64,000 nucleotides of DNA from an uncultured Pseudodesulfovibrio sp. (lineage in GTDB: Bacteria; Desulfobacterota; Desulfovibrionia; Desulfovibrionales; Desulfovibrionaceae): assembly GCF_963675635.1 (NCBI RefSeq), contig NZ_OY776488.1, positions 847,740 to 911,739 on the forward strand, in the 5' to 3' direction. Below the pieces are notes generated by a model. That model saw only the letters and a list, made by a program, of their open reading frames with translations. It was not told the DNA's origin and made no database searches. A program made the position numbers and the translations under genes. This document shows, piece after piece, positions 41,901 to 51,924 of the stretch (its first letter is position 1; each line of letters opens with the position of its first letter).

Positions 41901-42070
41901 TATCGATTCAGAATGATTTTGTGGTTGTTCCAAGTGTAACCCTTGAGTTGGTCGGTAAACTGACGGATCCACAGGTGAAGATCCCCACAGGGAAAATTCT
42001 TCATGACACCGTCTACAATATTTTGAGCATACCGAAGACGTCTTTTGAATTCTTACGAGATCTTTTCTAA
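38903..42070 (+). CDS. Large AsmA-family envelope protein
   Basis: A 1055-residue AsmA-like protein, anchored in the inner membrane by one N-terminal segment (about 8-30) with a very long, beta-rich periplasmic part. The family start FRTACTQRLGTVLERKVHLSGEF..VWPNLALEVTGLTI matches AsmA. Repeated AsmA-type units follow (GNTIDLDHYLPLF, AGEFDLDRYLPSS), and the C-terminus has SLPDNSIKLSIQNDF and DPQVKIPTGKI. Long AsmA proteins such as TamB and YhdP help move phospholipid to the outer membrane; this role is inferred. GGAGGAG precedes ATG 38903. Confidence 0.9.
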   Translation: MRVAIKRLLLLLVELCVALFFGVTVALFWLSYYIDTDDFRTACTQRLGTVLERKVHLSGEFNIVVWPNLALEVTGLTIDEAPAFGAGVAAEFDTVHIMIELLPLFSKQLEIESVVVEGMRGSVVYGETGQFNWQTIFASVDKNGGGASSTLLDGWELSVEAVEIINAEILYYDTPTQSEYLLSGIDLKTGMVRPGEGVPFSVNSDFSWAEQGLSSALTLQGVVCVSTDGSEVSLKDASVNATVSGDFLPEGSAPGELTAYLDVDWKKRSIGLRDLQVLFFGLRAEGDLKSGNLSKGFTAEGLLTVHPFVPSELLVKHAPSLPVDKVQGLKSSAVTTFVRVSEKGVQFDELALTLDDVTVRGKLGFTGYSKPVFDFALRGNTIDLDHYLPLFVTGTPFVWDDFNLNFFKKFNGSGTLRADGLTVSGIDLSDIRLNVAAEDSKISLSVESAQHELTALTGMMDVTIGSSFETDIPTLAVETRIHAQSPERGFALLQHPPVSVGGSGQCSISASVSPIKCPPNERSISILRHLKGTIALSLGKGVSRYEEKTGASRTLQYSNAEVSVNVVPVEGTTETEWKSLVNAVVKTTGGEDVEMLTLMAQGPLAVGLDDGEVQSSGMAVNGHMFSSLFPKEAKRVTANGVIAFDSKNGTMELSEGFLRILETTVVGSARVMDLHGQFKGKGNLSIPGANPKRIIYLLSGKVLNTNDREALTKAVLETQFSLDENGFVLSELRGELDGMQITGDLRGTGFKNPMLAFALTAGEFDLDRYLPSSRKPDPLTGVSPKAEAVPLPLKFLRALRLNGKASFDAFTLAKIRATGLTGQLKADEGHIHVSNAKGQLYDGALTGDWKGNISEISLSTELALDVKDMQTGPFMADVAKRDYIRGTTSADIVLKSRGATDDDILANLAGTTTIRTTNGSFKFTGYSAKSQQISAKKSTDTVSKDVQQRELPRTPFQKAVMDFTISKGVFTVDKFRVEAPPVLQSRGEGSFSLPDNSIKLSIQNDFVVVPSVTLELVGKLTDPQVKIPTGKILHDTVYNILSIPKTSFEFLRDLF

Positions 42071-42166
42071 TGAAATCGGTCTGTCTTGCTTGTAGAATGC
42101 TAAGGTGTATATGGTGTTCGACAGATGGGCACACCATTGAATCAGGTGGATACTATTGGAGTTAGC

Positions 42167-43570
42167 ATGAGTGCAGCCAGACTGGAAAAGACATCAAGAA
42201 GCGTGAAACGACATTTTGTTGAGGGTATCTGGGTTCGAAACACCCCGGAAACACCGACTTATGTCCGTTTGTGGCGAGGCGCCAGTCGGCTTCTCTACCT
42301 GATCGGATTTGGCTTTATCAAGGATCAAACCGTTATTCGTGCGGCTGCCCTGACATTTACCACCATATTGTCGATAGTGCCGTTTCTTGCAGTAGCATTT
42401 TCCATTTCCAAAGGGTTTGGGTTGCAGAATACAGATTTTATTCGGACTCTCATTCTCAAATTAACCACAGGACGGGTGGAAGTCGCTGACAAGATAATCG
42501 AATATATAGACCGAACCAATGTACAAGCCTTGGGTTGGGTTGGTGTCGCGACACTCCTCTTTACGGTGTTCTCTCTCATCGGAACGACGGAAAAGGCGTT
42601 TAATACTATTTGGAATGTTACCAAAGGGCGTTCTCCCTGGCGTAAGATTGCTGATTTTTTCCCGGTTATTCTGATTTGCCCTCTCGTGCTGATTATTGCA
42701 TCGAGCTTTAACGTCAGTCTTCAGCAGCAACAGATGATGACCAGTCTTTTGAGTGTGGAGGCTGTCGGCTTCCTTGAAACAGCATTCCTTAAAGTGACGC
42801 CGTATATACTTATTTCATTGGCTTTCACGTTCATGTACGCTTTTATTCCATATACGCGTGTGGATATGGTTGCTGCCCTAGTCGGCGGTGTCGTTGGTGG
42901 GGTGCTTTGGCAGATGGCTCAATGGCTGTATATCAATTGGCAGATCGGGGCAGCAAAATATAACGCAATTTACGGCAGTTTCGCCCAACTGCCACTTTTG
43001 CTGATCTGGATATATATAAGCTGGCTGATTGTTCTACTTGGCTCAGAGGTGAGTTACAGTTGGCAAAATATTAATTCTTTCGTGAAACAGCGGTATTTCG
43101 GCGAAGCCACACCGTATGAGCGGCAGAAAATTGCTGTCTTGATGATGATCGTACTCGCCAAGAGATTCTATGCGGGCAAGCCCCTGCCGTCAGTCGAAGA
43201 GCTTTCAGACGGTCTCATGGCGCCGGCGACATTGGTGTCGGATTTGTTCAACCTGCTGCAAAAGGCAGGGTATACGGTGCTGGCCGATGTGAAGGGGTGT
43301 GAGTTGTACGCTCCGGCCAGAGCATTGGATGATATCCGTGTGCTGGACATTATCCGGGTTGTCAACATGGATGGTGAGCACCGGGTCTTCGAGGAATTCG
43401 ATCAGAAGTTCGGTTTTCTGGACAAACTGCTCGGTACCTTGGCTGAAGACACCAGTCAGAGTGAGGCGAACCTCACTCTGCTTGATTGCGCAGAGCAGTA
43501 TTCCTCGTCAATTCTTGGCCTTGCGCCTGAAGACGAACTCATGGGAACCTGCTCCCTTACATCGGTCTGA
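42167..43570 (+). CDS. YihY/BrkB-family membrane protein
   Basis: A 467-residue integral membrane protein of the YihY family. About six membrane segments span residues 60-310, with family signatures AAALTFTTILSIVPFLAVAF (about 58), WNVTKGRSPWRKI, and YGSFAQLPLLLIWIYISWLIVLLGSEVSY (about 275-303). The C-terminal 150 residues are cytoplasmic with a winged-helix-like segment (LSDGLMAPATLVSDLFNLLQKAGY). Function is unknown; it is often mislabelled RNase BN. ATG 42167 has TTGGAG upstream. It converges with tgt with only six bases between stops and no terminator. Confidence 0.88.
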   Translation: MSAARLEKTSRSVKRHFVEGIWVRNTPETPTYVRLWRGASRLLYLIGFGFIKDQTVIRAAALTFTTILSIVPFLAVAFSISKGFGLQNTDFIRTLILKLTTGRVEVADKIIEYIDRTNVQALGWVGVATLLFTVFSLIGTTEKAFNTIWNVTKGRSPWRKIADFFPVILICPLVLIIASSFNVSLQQQQMMTSLLSVEAVGFLETAFLKVTPYILISLAFTFMYAFIPYTRVDMVAALVGGVVGGVLWQMAQWLYINWQIGAAKYNAIYGSFAQLPLLLIWIYISWLIVLLGSEVSYSWQNINSFVKQRYFGEATPYERQKIAVLMMIVLAKRFYAGKPLPSVEELSDGLMAPATLVSDLFNLLQKAGYTVLADVKGCELYAPARALDDIRVLDIIRVVNMDGEHRVFEEFDQKFGFLDKLLGTLAEDTSQSEANLTLLDCAEQYSSSILGLAPEDELMGTCSLTSV

Positions 43571-43576
43571 TGAATT

Positions 43577-45327
<1,751 letters not shown>

Positions 45328-45453
45328 TGTGTCTCCGTGAAGGAGGGTGTTAGCACCTGTCTTTCCAACGCTCAAGTCCCAATTGTCCATGGTCCTTTGC
45401 GTCTGCTCTCAAAGCATGTATGATTCAATTGACTATTATAAAGGGGGGATTCC

Positions 45454-45774
45454 ATGGCTGAAGCAATGATTTATATGACATGTCAAACCATCACCGAGGC
45501 GGAAAATATCGGGACAGTTCTCGTTGAGCGACGACTGGCAGCCTGTGTGAACATTATCGACGGAATAAAATCCATGTATTGGTGGAAGGACAAGGTGGAG
45601 CATGCGAATGAAATCGTGCTTATTGCGAAGACTCGGGACAGTCTTGTCGACGAGTTGACCGATGCGGTCAAGGCCATGCATACATATGAAGTACCGTGTA
45701 TAGTGGCTATTCCCATTACCGGTGGCAACCCGGATTTTCTACGGTGGATCAATTCGGAAACTATGAGATCATGA
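45454..45774 (+). CDS. cutA: CutA1-type protein
   Basis: A small trimeric ferredoxin-fold protein of the CutA1 family, 106 residues. Motifs are YMTCQTITEAENIGTVLVERRLAACVNI, SMYWWKDKVE, EIVLIAKT and YEVPCIVAIPITGGNPDFLRWI. It has been linked to divalent-cation tolerance, but its molecular role is not settled. It appears to be a single gene preceding the kinase cassette by 94 bases. Confidence 0.93.
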   Translation: MAEAMIYMTCQTITEAENIGTVLVERRLAACVNIIDGIKSMYWWKDKVEHANEIVLIAKTRDSLVDELTDAVKAMHTYEVPCIVAIPITGGNPDFLRWINSETMRS

Positions 45775-45801
45775 ATACGAAATTTTAATACAGGCATACC
45801 G

Positions 45802-45831
45802 TTGACAGAAACATAAGCAAGAACGTACCTT
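45802..45831 (+). promoter_or_regulatory. Predicted sigma-70 promoter of the three-kinase cassette
   Basis: Perfect TTGACA (45802-45807), 18-base spacer, TACCTT (45826-45831). Start near 45838, about 30 bases before ATG 45869, with GAGGAG between. Confidence 0.5.
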
Positions 45832-45868
45832 CCCGGTGATAAATTCAGCCATCATTTGAGGAGTTGCA

Positions 45869-46804
45869 ATGAATATTTATGTTACCGGATCTCTTGCTTT
45901 TGACCGCATCATGTCGTTTCCCGACAAGTTCTCCAACCATATCCTTCCTGACAAAATTCATATTTTGAATGTGTGTTTCCTTGTGGATGGCCTGACCGAA
46001 AGGTTTGGCGGTACCGCCGGGAACATCGCTTACAACCTTGCATTGCTTGACAAAAAATCCATCATTCTTAGCCAGGTAGGTAAAGATTTTGCTGCATATG
46101 ATGAGCGTCTGCATCAGGTCGGATGCTCCATGGAAGGTATTCGCACTCTCGATCAGGAATTCACTGCCGGTGCCTATATCACCACCGATCAGTCAGACAA
46201 TCAGATCACTGGTTTCAATCCCGGTGCCATGAAATATCCCTGTCAGTTTGACATGTCCAAAATCAACGGTGAAGACGCGTTGGGTATTATTTCTCCCGGC
46301 AACCTGGGCGATATGATTGATCATCCAAAATACTATCGTGAGAACAAGATACCCTTTATTTTTGATCCGGGTCAGCAGATTCCCGCATTCTCCGGCGACC
46401 AGTTGAAAGATGCTTTCCAAGGCGCAGAAATTCTCATCACCAATGATTACGAGTTGGAGATGATTATGAATTCCACAGGAATGTCCAAAGATGATATTCT
46501 GGATTCCGTGTCCTATCTTATTACAACGCTTGGTGAAAAGGGATCTGTGGTCAATTGCAACGGTGAAGAAACCCATGTTGATGTTGTTCCCGCCGAAGCT
46601 GTGGTCGATCCTACCGGTGCCGGTGACGCATTCCGTGCGGGGCTCCTCAAAGGGTTGTCGCTGGACAAGACCGTCGTCGAAGCGTGCAAGTTCGGAGCAA
46701 CGTGTGCAACCTATGCCGTGGAAAAAAACGGGACACAGGAACATTCCTTCACCATGGATGAATTCACTGCTCGTTATGAGGCCACCTTCGGTCCGATGGA
46801 ATAA
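45869..46804 (+). CDS. PfkB-family sugar/nucleoside kinase
   Basis: A ribokinase-fold kinase of 311 residues. The N-terminal strand MNIYVTGSLAFDRIMSFPDKF and the glycine motif FGGTAGNIAYNLALL (about 47-61) bind substrate; the catalytic DPTGAGDAFRAGLLKG is at about 247-262, with the Asp base. YITTDQSDNQITGFNPGAM (about 108-126) resembles adenosine-kinase-type members. The substrate is unknown: a nucleoside or a sugar is possible. It is the first gene of a three-gene set with the APH-fold and APS-kinase-like genes; GAGGAG precedes the ATG. Confidence 0.9.
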   Translation: MNIYVTGSLAFDRIMSFPDKFSNHILPDKIHILNVCFLVDGLTERFGGTAGNIAYNLALLDKKSIILSQVGKDFAAYDERLHQVGCSMEGIRTLDQEFTAGAYITTDQSDNQITGFNPGAMKYPCQFDMSKINGEDALGIISPGNLGDMIDHPKYYRENKIPFIFDPGQQIPAFSGDQLKDAFQGAEILITNDYELEMIMNSTGMSKDDILDSVSYLITTLGEKGSVVNCNGEETHVDVVPAEAVVDPTGAGDAFRAGLLKGLSLDKTVVEACKFGATCATYAVEKNGTQEHSFTMDEFTARYEATFGPME

Positions 46805-46836
46805 GTTTTATAAAAGGCCCCGCCGGGGAGGGCGTC

Positions 46837-47919
46837 ATGATCGAATTGAAGATCGAATCCATTGAGGCTTATTTGAAGCGTGCTTTCGGAGATGACGCCC
46901 GACTCGTCGGGGCTGGTGATATCGGCAACCTGGATGAACAGGGTATGAAAGGCTTTGGCTACGGCAAGCCCCTGTTGCTTCGGTTTGAGGCCGGTGGAGA
47001 ATTCCGAGAGGCCGTTCTGTCCGTCATGAAGGGGGATAAGTACGGCCATCAGTTTTACTGGGACAGGGGGGCTATTCTCATGTTCCAGTATGAGACCTCT
47101 GCACGAATGGAGAAGCATGTCCATCCGCTCGGGCTTGGGTATGTTGATCATTCCGATGCTCTTGTTCCAATGGACGAACCAAAGGAATTCTTCATTCTCA
47201 ACGAAAAGCTGGAAGGACACGATTACTTCCTTGACCTTGATCGGATCAAGTCCGGCGACTTTCGTGAGTCTGATGTTGAAACTGCCCGTGAATTTGCCCG
47301 GTGGCTGGCGCGGGTGCACAGCGTCAAACTCGACGATACTCATTTGTATTATCGGCGTATACGCAATCTGCTTGGTTCCAGTGAGTGCATTCTCGGGTTG
47401 ATCGATGAAGCGTTCCCTCATTCTTATATACCTTTTGATGACAACCACTTCATGGCCTTGGAGAAAAGGCTCATCGACTGGCGATGGAAGCTCAAGGAAT
47501 ATACGCACAGGTTGAGTGCCGTGCATGGTGACTTCCACCCCTGGAATGTACTTGTCACGGATGGTGGTGATTTTTCTGTGCTTGATAGGAGTCGTGGAGA
47601 ATGGGGAGAACCCGCCGGAGATCTGGCAACCATGGCCATCAATTATTTGTTGTGGAGTCTATACGATCACGATGGAATGAGTGGGCCATTTGAAAGGATG
47701 TATCGAGCGTATATTGAAGAATATCTGGCTCTGACAGGCGATATGGAAATATTTGAGGTCATGGCTCCATTTTGCGTTTTTCGTGGATTGGTCATTGCGT
47801 CACCGGAGTGGTACCCTGATCATCCCGAGTCGGTTCGTCGGCGTCTTTTTAATTTCGTAGGGAATGTGCTTGAGGATGATGTCTTTGATTGGGAGAACAT
47901 CAACAAGTATCTGGAGTAG
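46837..47919 (+). CDS. APH-fold phosphotransferase
   Basis: A small-molecule kinase of the aminoglycoside phosphotransferase/choline kinase superfamily, 360 residues. The catalytic loop VHGDFHPWNVLV is at about 229-240, and the metal-binding Asp in VLDRSRGEWGEPAGDLATM at about 248. The N-lobe is unusual, opening with MIELKIESIEAYLKRAFG. Not a typical resistance enzyme: it lies in a stable kinase set, three bases before the next gene. The substrate is unknown. Confidence 0.85.
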   Translation: MIELKIESIEAYLKRAFGDDARLVGAGDIGNLDEQGMKGFGYGKPLLLRFEAGGEFREAVLSVMKGDKYGHQFYWDRGAILMFQYETSARMEKHVHPLGLGYVDHSDALVPMDEPKEFFILNEKLEGHDYFLDLDRIKSGDFRESDVETAREFARWLARVHSVKLDDTHLYYRRIRNLLGSSECILGLIDEAFPHSYIPFDDNHFMALEKRLIDWRWKLKEYTHRLSAVHGDFHPWNVLVTDGGDFSVLDRSRGEWGEPAGDLATMAINYLLWSLYDHDGMSGPFERMYRAYIEEYLALTGDMEIFEVMAPFCVFRGLVIASPEWYPDHPESVRRRLFNFVGNVLEDDVFDWENINKYLE

Positions 47920-47922
47920 GTT

Positions 47923-48507
47923 ATGCCTGAGAACAAGGCCGGATGGGCTATCTGGATTGTCGGGCTTCCGGGATGTGGAAAGTCAACGTTAGCCAACGGA
48001 ATACTTGAGCATCTGGCTACTCGGGGGATGTCTGTGACATTGCTTCAGATGGATGAACGACGGAAATCATATTTTCCGCACCCAACCTATTCGTCTGAAG
48101 AGCGTGAAAAGGCATACGCCCTGTTTGTTGATGAGGTGGCGGGACTCGTGCGGCAGGGTGTGAATGTGTTGATGGATGGTTCAGCATACAGACGATCCAT
48201 GCGCCAATATGCGAGGCAGGAACTTCCTCGATTTGCAGAAGTTTTTGTCCAATGCGATCTGTCTGAGGCTGCCCGACGAGAATCAAGCCGACCGAATGGC
48301 CTTGTTATGGCTGGACTGTATGCCAAGGCGTTGCAACGCAAGAAGACTGGTCAGCAGTTCGAGGGGCTTGGTGAGGTCATCGGTGTGGACGTCGAATTCG
48401 AAATGGACCCGGCTGCAGAGTTCATTGTCGATAATTCCCAGCTCGATCCTCGGGAAACTTTGGGAAAAGTCTTGCACTTTGTGGACACATGGCTTGCCAA
48501 TGTTTAA
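47923..48507 (+). CDS. APS-kinase-like P-loop kinase
   Basis: A 194-residue P-loop kinase closest in look to adenylylsulfate kinase (CysC). Walker A GLPGCGKST is at 14-22; VLMDGSAYRRSMRQYAR (about 83-100) matches the CysC segment, and the C-terminal LVMAGLYAKAL..GVDVEFEMDPAAEFIVDN is CysC-like. However the CysC signature LDGDNVRxGL is replaced by LQMDERRKSYFPHP, so APS is probably not the substrate. It follows the APH-fold gene after three bases. Confidence 0.82.
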   Translation: MPENKAGWAIWIVGLPGCGKSTLANGILEHLATRGMSVTLLQMDERRKSYFPHPTYSSEEREKAYALFVDEVAGLVRQGVNVLMDGSAYRRSMRQYARQELPRFAEVFVQCDLSEAARRESSRPNGLVMAGLYAKALQRKKTGQQFEGLGEVIGVDVEFEMDPAAEFIVDNSQLDPRETLGKVLHFVDTWLANV

Positions 48508-48579
48508 GTGGCATACACTGTCGTAGTTCAATAAAAAACAACCTTCAACTGCCCGTGCAGTGGGTAGGACATCACATAC

Positions 48580-49929
48580 ATGAAATTTCACATCACCACC
48601 TTCGGGTGTCAGATGAACGTGCACGATTCACAATGGCTCAGCCGCGCTCTGGAGAGCCGGGGCTGGGTCGAGGCGGACGAGTCCGAGGCGCAGGTTTTTA
48701 TTCTCAATACATGCAGTGTGCGGGATAAACCGGAACAAAAAGTATACAGCGAACTCGGACGGGTCGCTGCGCATATGAAGCGTGACGGGAATGTCTTTGC
48801 CGCTGTCGGCGGTTGTGTGGCCCAGCAGATAGGAAAAGGGTTTTTCGACCGTTTCCCCTTTGTTAAGCTTGTGTTTGGTTCTGATGGAATCGCAGGCGCT
48901 CCTAATGCTTTGGAGCGGATTGCTGCCGGTAAAGAGGATCGTTTGGCTCTGCTCGATTTTGTTTCCATTTATGAAGAGCGTGAACAGCCGGAAGAAAAAA
49001 GCATAACCATTCCCGAGACGCGACAGGCGTTTGTGAATATCATGCAGGGATGTGATAATTTCTGTTCATATTGTATTGTGCCGTATACGCGCGGACGACA
49101 GAAATCTCGTCACCCCGAAGCTATTATTGATGAATGCCGTTTGCTGGTGGAAAGCGGAATTCGTGAAATATCTCTCCTTGGCCAGAATGTGAACAGTTTT
49201 GGGTTGGACAAGGGCGGCGCTGGTGTCAGCTTCGCAGAATTGCTGACAAAAGTTGCAGCTATTGAAGGATTGGACAGGCTCAGGTTCACAACTTCGCATC
49301 CCAAGGATATCGCACCTGAAGTCATTGCTGCTTTCGGCGAACTTGAAAATCTGTGTCCGTCACTTCATTTGCCCATGCAGGCCGGTTCAGACAGGGTACT
49401 CAAGGCCATGCGCCGCAAATATGATATTGCCCGATACCTTTCCATTGTCGAAGGATTGAAAAATGTTCGGCCTGACATTGCACTCACCACGGACATCATA
49501 GTCGGCTTTCCTGGCGAGACTGAAGAAGATTTTCAGGAAACGCTCAATATGGTCGAAAGAGTTGGGTTCGAATCAAGTTTTTCCTTCAAATACTCTGACC
49601 GACCAGGTGTGGCTGCTGTGAACATGGAGCCGAAAGTTTCTCCAGAAGAAGCTTCTGAGAGGCTGATGCGCTTGCAGACTCTGCAAAATAATATTACTAG
49701 AAAATGTCTAAAGAATTTAGTTGGCATTGAGACAGATGCGTTTATCGAAGGATTGAGCCGAAAGCAGGATGGTCCGCAGACTGCATGGAAGGGGCGTGAT
49801 CCTGCCGGAAGAATCGTCAATGTGGACATGGATCGCGATAGCGGTCTTGTCGGAATGATGGTTCCTGTGAAGATTGTCGAAGCCAAAAAGCATTCCCTAA
49901 ACGGGGAGAGGACGGGCGAGCCGTGGTAG
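48580..49929 (+). CDS. miaB: tRNA methylthiotransferase MiaB
   Basis: Radical-SAM enzyme that adds a methylthio group to i6A37 in tRNA. It has 449 residues: an N-terminal UPF0004 domain with three cluster cysteines (first in TFGCQMN at 10), the radical-SAM motif CDNFCSYCIVPYTRG at about 152-166, and a C-terminal TRAM domain (about 375-440). It overlaps the next gene by seven bases. A 72-base gap separates it from the kinase cassette. Confidence 0.96.
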   Translation: MKFHITTFGCQMNVHDSQWLSRALESRGWVEADESEAQVFILNTCSVRDKPEQKVYSELGRVAAHMKRDGNVFAAVGGCVAQQIGKGFFDRFPFVKLVFGSDGIAGAPNALERIAAGKEDRLALLDFVSIYEEREQPEEKSITIPETRQAFVNIMQGCDNFCSYCIVPYTRGRQKSRHPEAIIDECRLLVESGIREISLLGQNVNSFGLDKGGAGVSFAELLTKVAAIEGLDRLRFTTSHPKDIAPEVIAAFGELENLCPSLHLPMQAGSDRVLKAMRRKYDIARYLSIVEGLKNVRPDIALTTDIIVGFPGETEEDFQETLNMVERVGFESSFSFKYSDRPGVAAVNMEPKVSPEEASERLMRLQTLQNNITRKCLKNLVGIETDAFIEGLSRKQDGPQTAWKGRDPAGRIVNVDMDRDSGLVGMMVPVKIVEAKKHSLNGERTGEPW

Positions 49930-50417
49930 AGGTGGAAATATTTGGACTTGCATTGGACGAAACAGGCAAATCGCCTATTATCGTCCTTAAGGACATGGAT
50001 GAGACAAGGGTCTTGCCCATCTGGATCGGAGCTGTGGAAGCCATGTCGATTTCCATGGCAATAAACGAGGTGCCTTTTCCCCGTCCCATGACACACGACT
50101 TGCTTCTCAATACAATTCACGCTCTGGGGGGTAAAGTTACCAGAGTAGAGATCACCGACATTGAAAACGGGACCTTCTTTGCAGAGATAGTTGTTGCCAC
50201 AGACGAAGAAACACGTCGGATTGATAGCCGTCCGTCGGACGCCATAGCCGTGGCGGTACGAACCGAGTGTCAAATACTGGCGAGTGAATCTGTTCTTGAA
50301 GAAGCTGGGGCGCCTTTCCCGGAACATGCTGAGACGGTTATCAGTACCGAGGATTCGGATACGTGGGTTGAAGAGCTGGAAAAGCTCTCGGAAGACGATA
50401 TTAAATACAAGATGTAG
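49923..50417 (+). CDS. Bifunctional nuclease (BFN/DUF151) domain protein
   Basis: A 164-residue BFN-family protein. VEVEIFGLALDETGKSPIIVLKD, LPIWIGAVEAMSISMAI, MTHDLLLNTI and RPSDAIAVAVRTECQI are the family landmarks. Some relatives have weak DNase/RNase activity; the bacterial role is unsettled. It starts at GTG 49923 inside the end of miaB. The C-terminus is acidic (WVEELEKLSEDDIKYKM). Confidence 0.92.
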   Translation: MVEVEIFGLALDETGKSPIIVLKDMDETRVLPIWIGAVEAMSISMAINEVPFPRPMTHDLLLNTIHALGGKVTRVEITDIENGTFFAEIVVATDEETRRIDSRPSDAIAVAVRTECQILASESVLEEAGAPFPEHAETVISTEDSDTWVEELEKLSEDDIKYKM

Positions 50418-50424
50418 GCCCGTC

Positions 50425-51075
50425 ATGATTGATCTGCACACACACACGATTTTTAGTGATGGCGAACTCATTCCTGCCGAACTAGTCCGCAGGGCTGAGG
50501 TTGCCGGGTACAAAGCGATCTGTATGACCGATCATGCGGATGAGAGCACCATGTATCATACGCTGGAGAATATACTCCGGTTTGTAAGCAAGCATGGACA
50601 TTTTTTCGACATCAATGTGATGGCAGGCGTTGAGTTGACCCATGTGCCGCCTGCTCTTATCGCAGGGATGGTGCAAGACGCGCGCAAGGCCGGTGCTCAG
50701 GTTGTCGTCATGCATGGTGAGACGCCTGTTGAACCCGTGGCCCCAGGAACAAATCTGGCGGCCATCGAAGCCGGTGTCGATGTTTTGGCCCATCCCGGTT
50801 TGATCACCGATGAAGAGGTGAAGCTTGCCGTGGAAAAGGGTGTGGCGCTGGAGATCACCACTCGAGGCGGCCACAGCTATACGAATGGACACGTTGCGGC
50901 CCTTGCTCGAAAGCACGGTGCGAAACTGGTCGTGAATAACGATGCCCATGCTCCGCGAGATCTTATAGGTAAGGATCTGCGTAAAACTATTGCACTTGGT
51001 GCAGGATTGACGGTGCAAGAATACCGTCAGACAGAGTCCAATGCCTGGGAGATCGTTCAGCGATGCATGAAGTAA
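50425..51075 (+). CDS. PHP-domain phosphoesterase
   Basis: Metal-dependent hydrolase of the PHP superfamily, 216 residues. Metal ligands are visible as DLHTHT (3-8), MTDHADE (about 32-38), GVELTH (about 69-74), HGETPVEP, VLAHPG, and NNDAHAP near 173-179, where most PHP phosphatases carry this motif. The fold resembles histidinol phosphatase-type and YcdX-type members; the substrate is unknown. ATG 50425 is seven bases after the BFN gene, so miaB-BFN-PHP form one operon ending at a terminator near 51132. Confidence 0.88.
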   Translation: MIDLHTHTIFSDGELIPAELVRRAEVAGYKAICMTDHADESTMYHTLENILRFVSKHGHFFDINVMAGVELTHVPPALIAGMVQDARKAGAQVVVMHGETPVEPVAPGTNLAAIEAGVDVLAHPGLITDEEVKLAVEKGVALEITTRGGHSYTNGHVAALARKHGAKLVVNNDAHAPRDLIGKDLRKTIALGAGLTVQEYRQTESNAWEIVQRCMK

Positions 51076-51131
51076 TTACTCGCTGTCGCACGATTGTGAC
51101 CATGGAAGTGTATACGTCAAAGTGACATCGG

Positions 51132-51163
51132 AAAGCCGTGGCTTGGATTGAGCTCGGCTTTTT
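51132..51163 (+). terminator. Probable terminator after the miaB-BFN-PHP operon
   Basis: Stem AAAGCCG (51132-51138) with CGGCTTT (51155-51161) and a 16-base, partly self-pairing loop, then T residues. It lies between the PHP stop and tolQ. Confidence 0.55.
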
Positions 51164-51210
51164 CGCATAATGAGGCTTTGAGCCCGAAGATTTAAAGAAT
51201 AGGTGCCACC

Positions 51211-51915
51211 ATGAATTTTTTGCCTGAGAGTGACATGTTGACCCTCCTGACAGGAGCAACCCTGGCGGTCAAACTTGTGATGATTTTTCTCGCCCTGATG
51301 TCCGTGTGGAGCTGGACCATCATTTTTTTCAAGTTTTTCACCATCGGCTCGGCCCGCAAAAAAGTCATGCAAGGGTATGATGCGTTCATGGAAGCAAAGG
51401 ATCTGACCTCTGGTCTGAAAGTGCTTGGCGACAAGGACCAATCTCCTTTGTCTCGCGTATCGACTCTTGCGGTGCAGGAGTTTCGTCTGTTGGAGAAAGC
51501 GGATGTCAACCGTGAACGGAAACGGTTGCTCGTCAAGGACACCCTGCGGCGCGTTCTCAAGCAGGGCATATCCAAGGAAATGCGAATCCTGACACGTAAC
51601 CTGCCCTTTTTGGCAACCTGCGCTAACGCGGCACCTTTTATCGGGCTTTTCGGTACTGTTTGGGGCATCATGCATTCCTTTCATTCCATTGGACTTGCCC
51701 AGTCTGCCGCCCTGGCTACCGTTGCTCCTGGTATATCAGAGGCACTGATTGCCACGGCTATCGGTTTGCTGGTCGCTATCCCAGCTACTATTTTCTACAA
51801 CTATTTTCTCGGCAAACTCGGTGAAGTTGAGACTGGCATGGTTGATTTCGCCGGTGCTTTCCTGAACCGTGCCGAACGCGAAATAGCTTGGGCATCCAAG
51901 CCCGAGAAAAAGTAG
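51211..51915 (+). CDS. tolQ: TolQ-type proton channel subunit
   Basis: Inner-membrane stator of the Tol-Pal system, which uses proton flow to pull in the outer membrane at division. It has 234 residues with three membrane segments (about 15-40, 130-155, 170-195). The family stretch CANAAPFIGLFGTVWGIMHSF is at about 139-158 and IGLLVAIPATIFYNYF at about 180-195. It is the first gene of tolQRAB-pal. Confidence 0.93.
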   Translation: MNFLPESDMLTLLTGATLAVKLVMIFLALMSVWSWTIIFFKFFTIGSARKKVMQGYDAFMEAKDLTSGLKVLGDKDQSPLSRVSTLAVQEFRLLEKADVNRERKRLLVKDTLRRVLKQGISKEMRILTRNLPFLATCANAAPFIGLFGTVWGIMHSFHSIGLAQSAALATVAPGISEALIATAIGLLVAIPATIFYNYFLGKLGEVETGMVDFAGAFLNRAEREIAWASKPEKK

Positions 51916-51924
51916 GAGCGCCAC

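Noticed and set aside
46837-47919. Aminoglycoside resistance gene
   Set aside because: The APH fold is clear, but the protein sits in a fixed kinase operon with no mobility signs; resistance is not supported.
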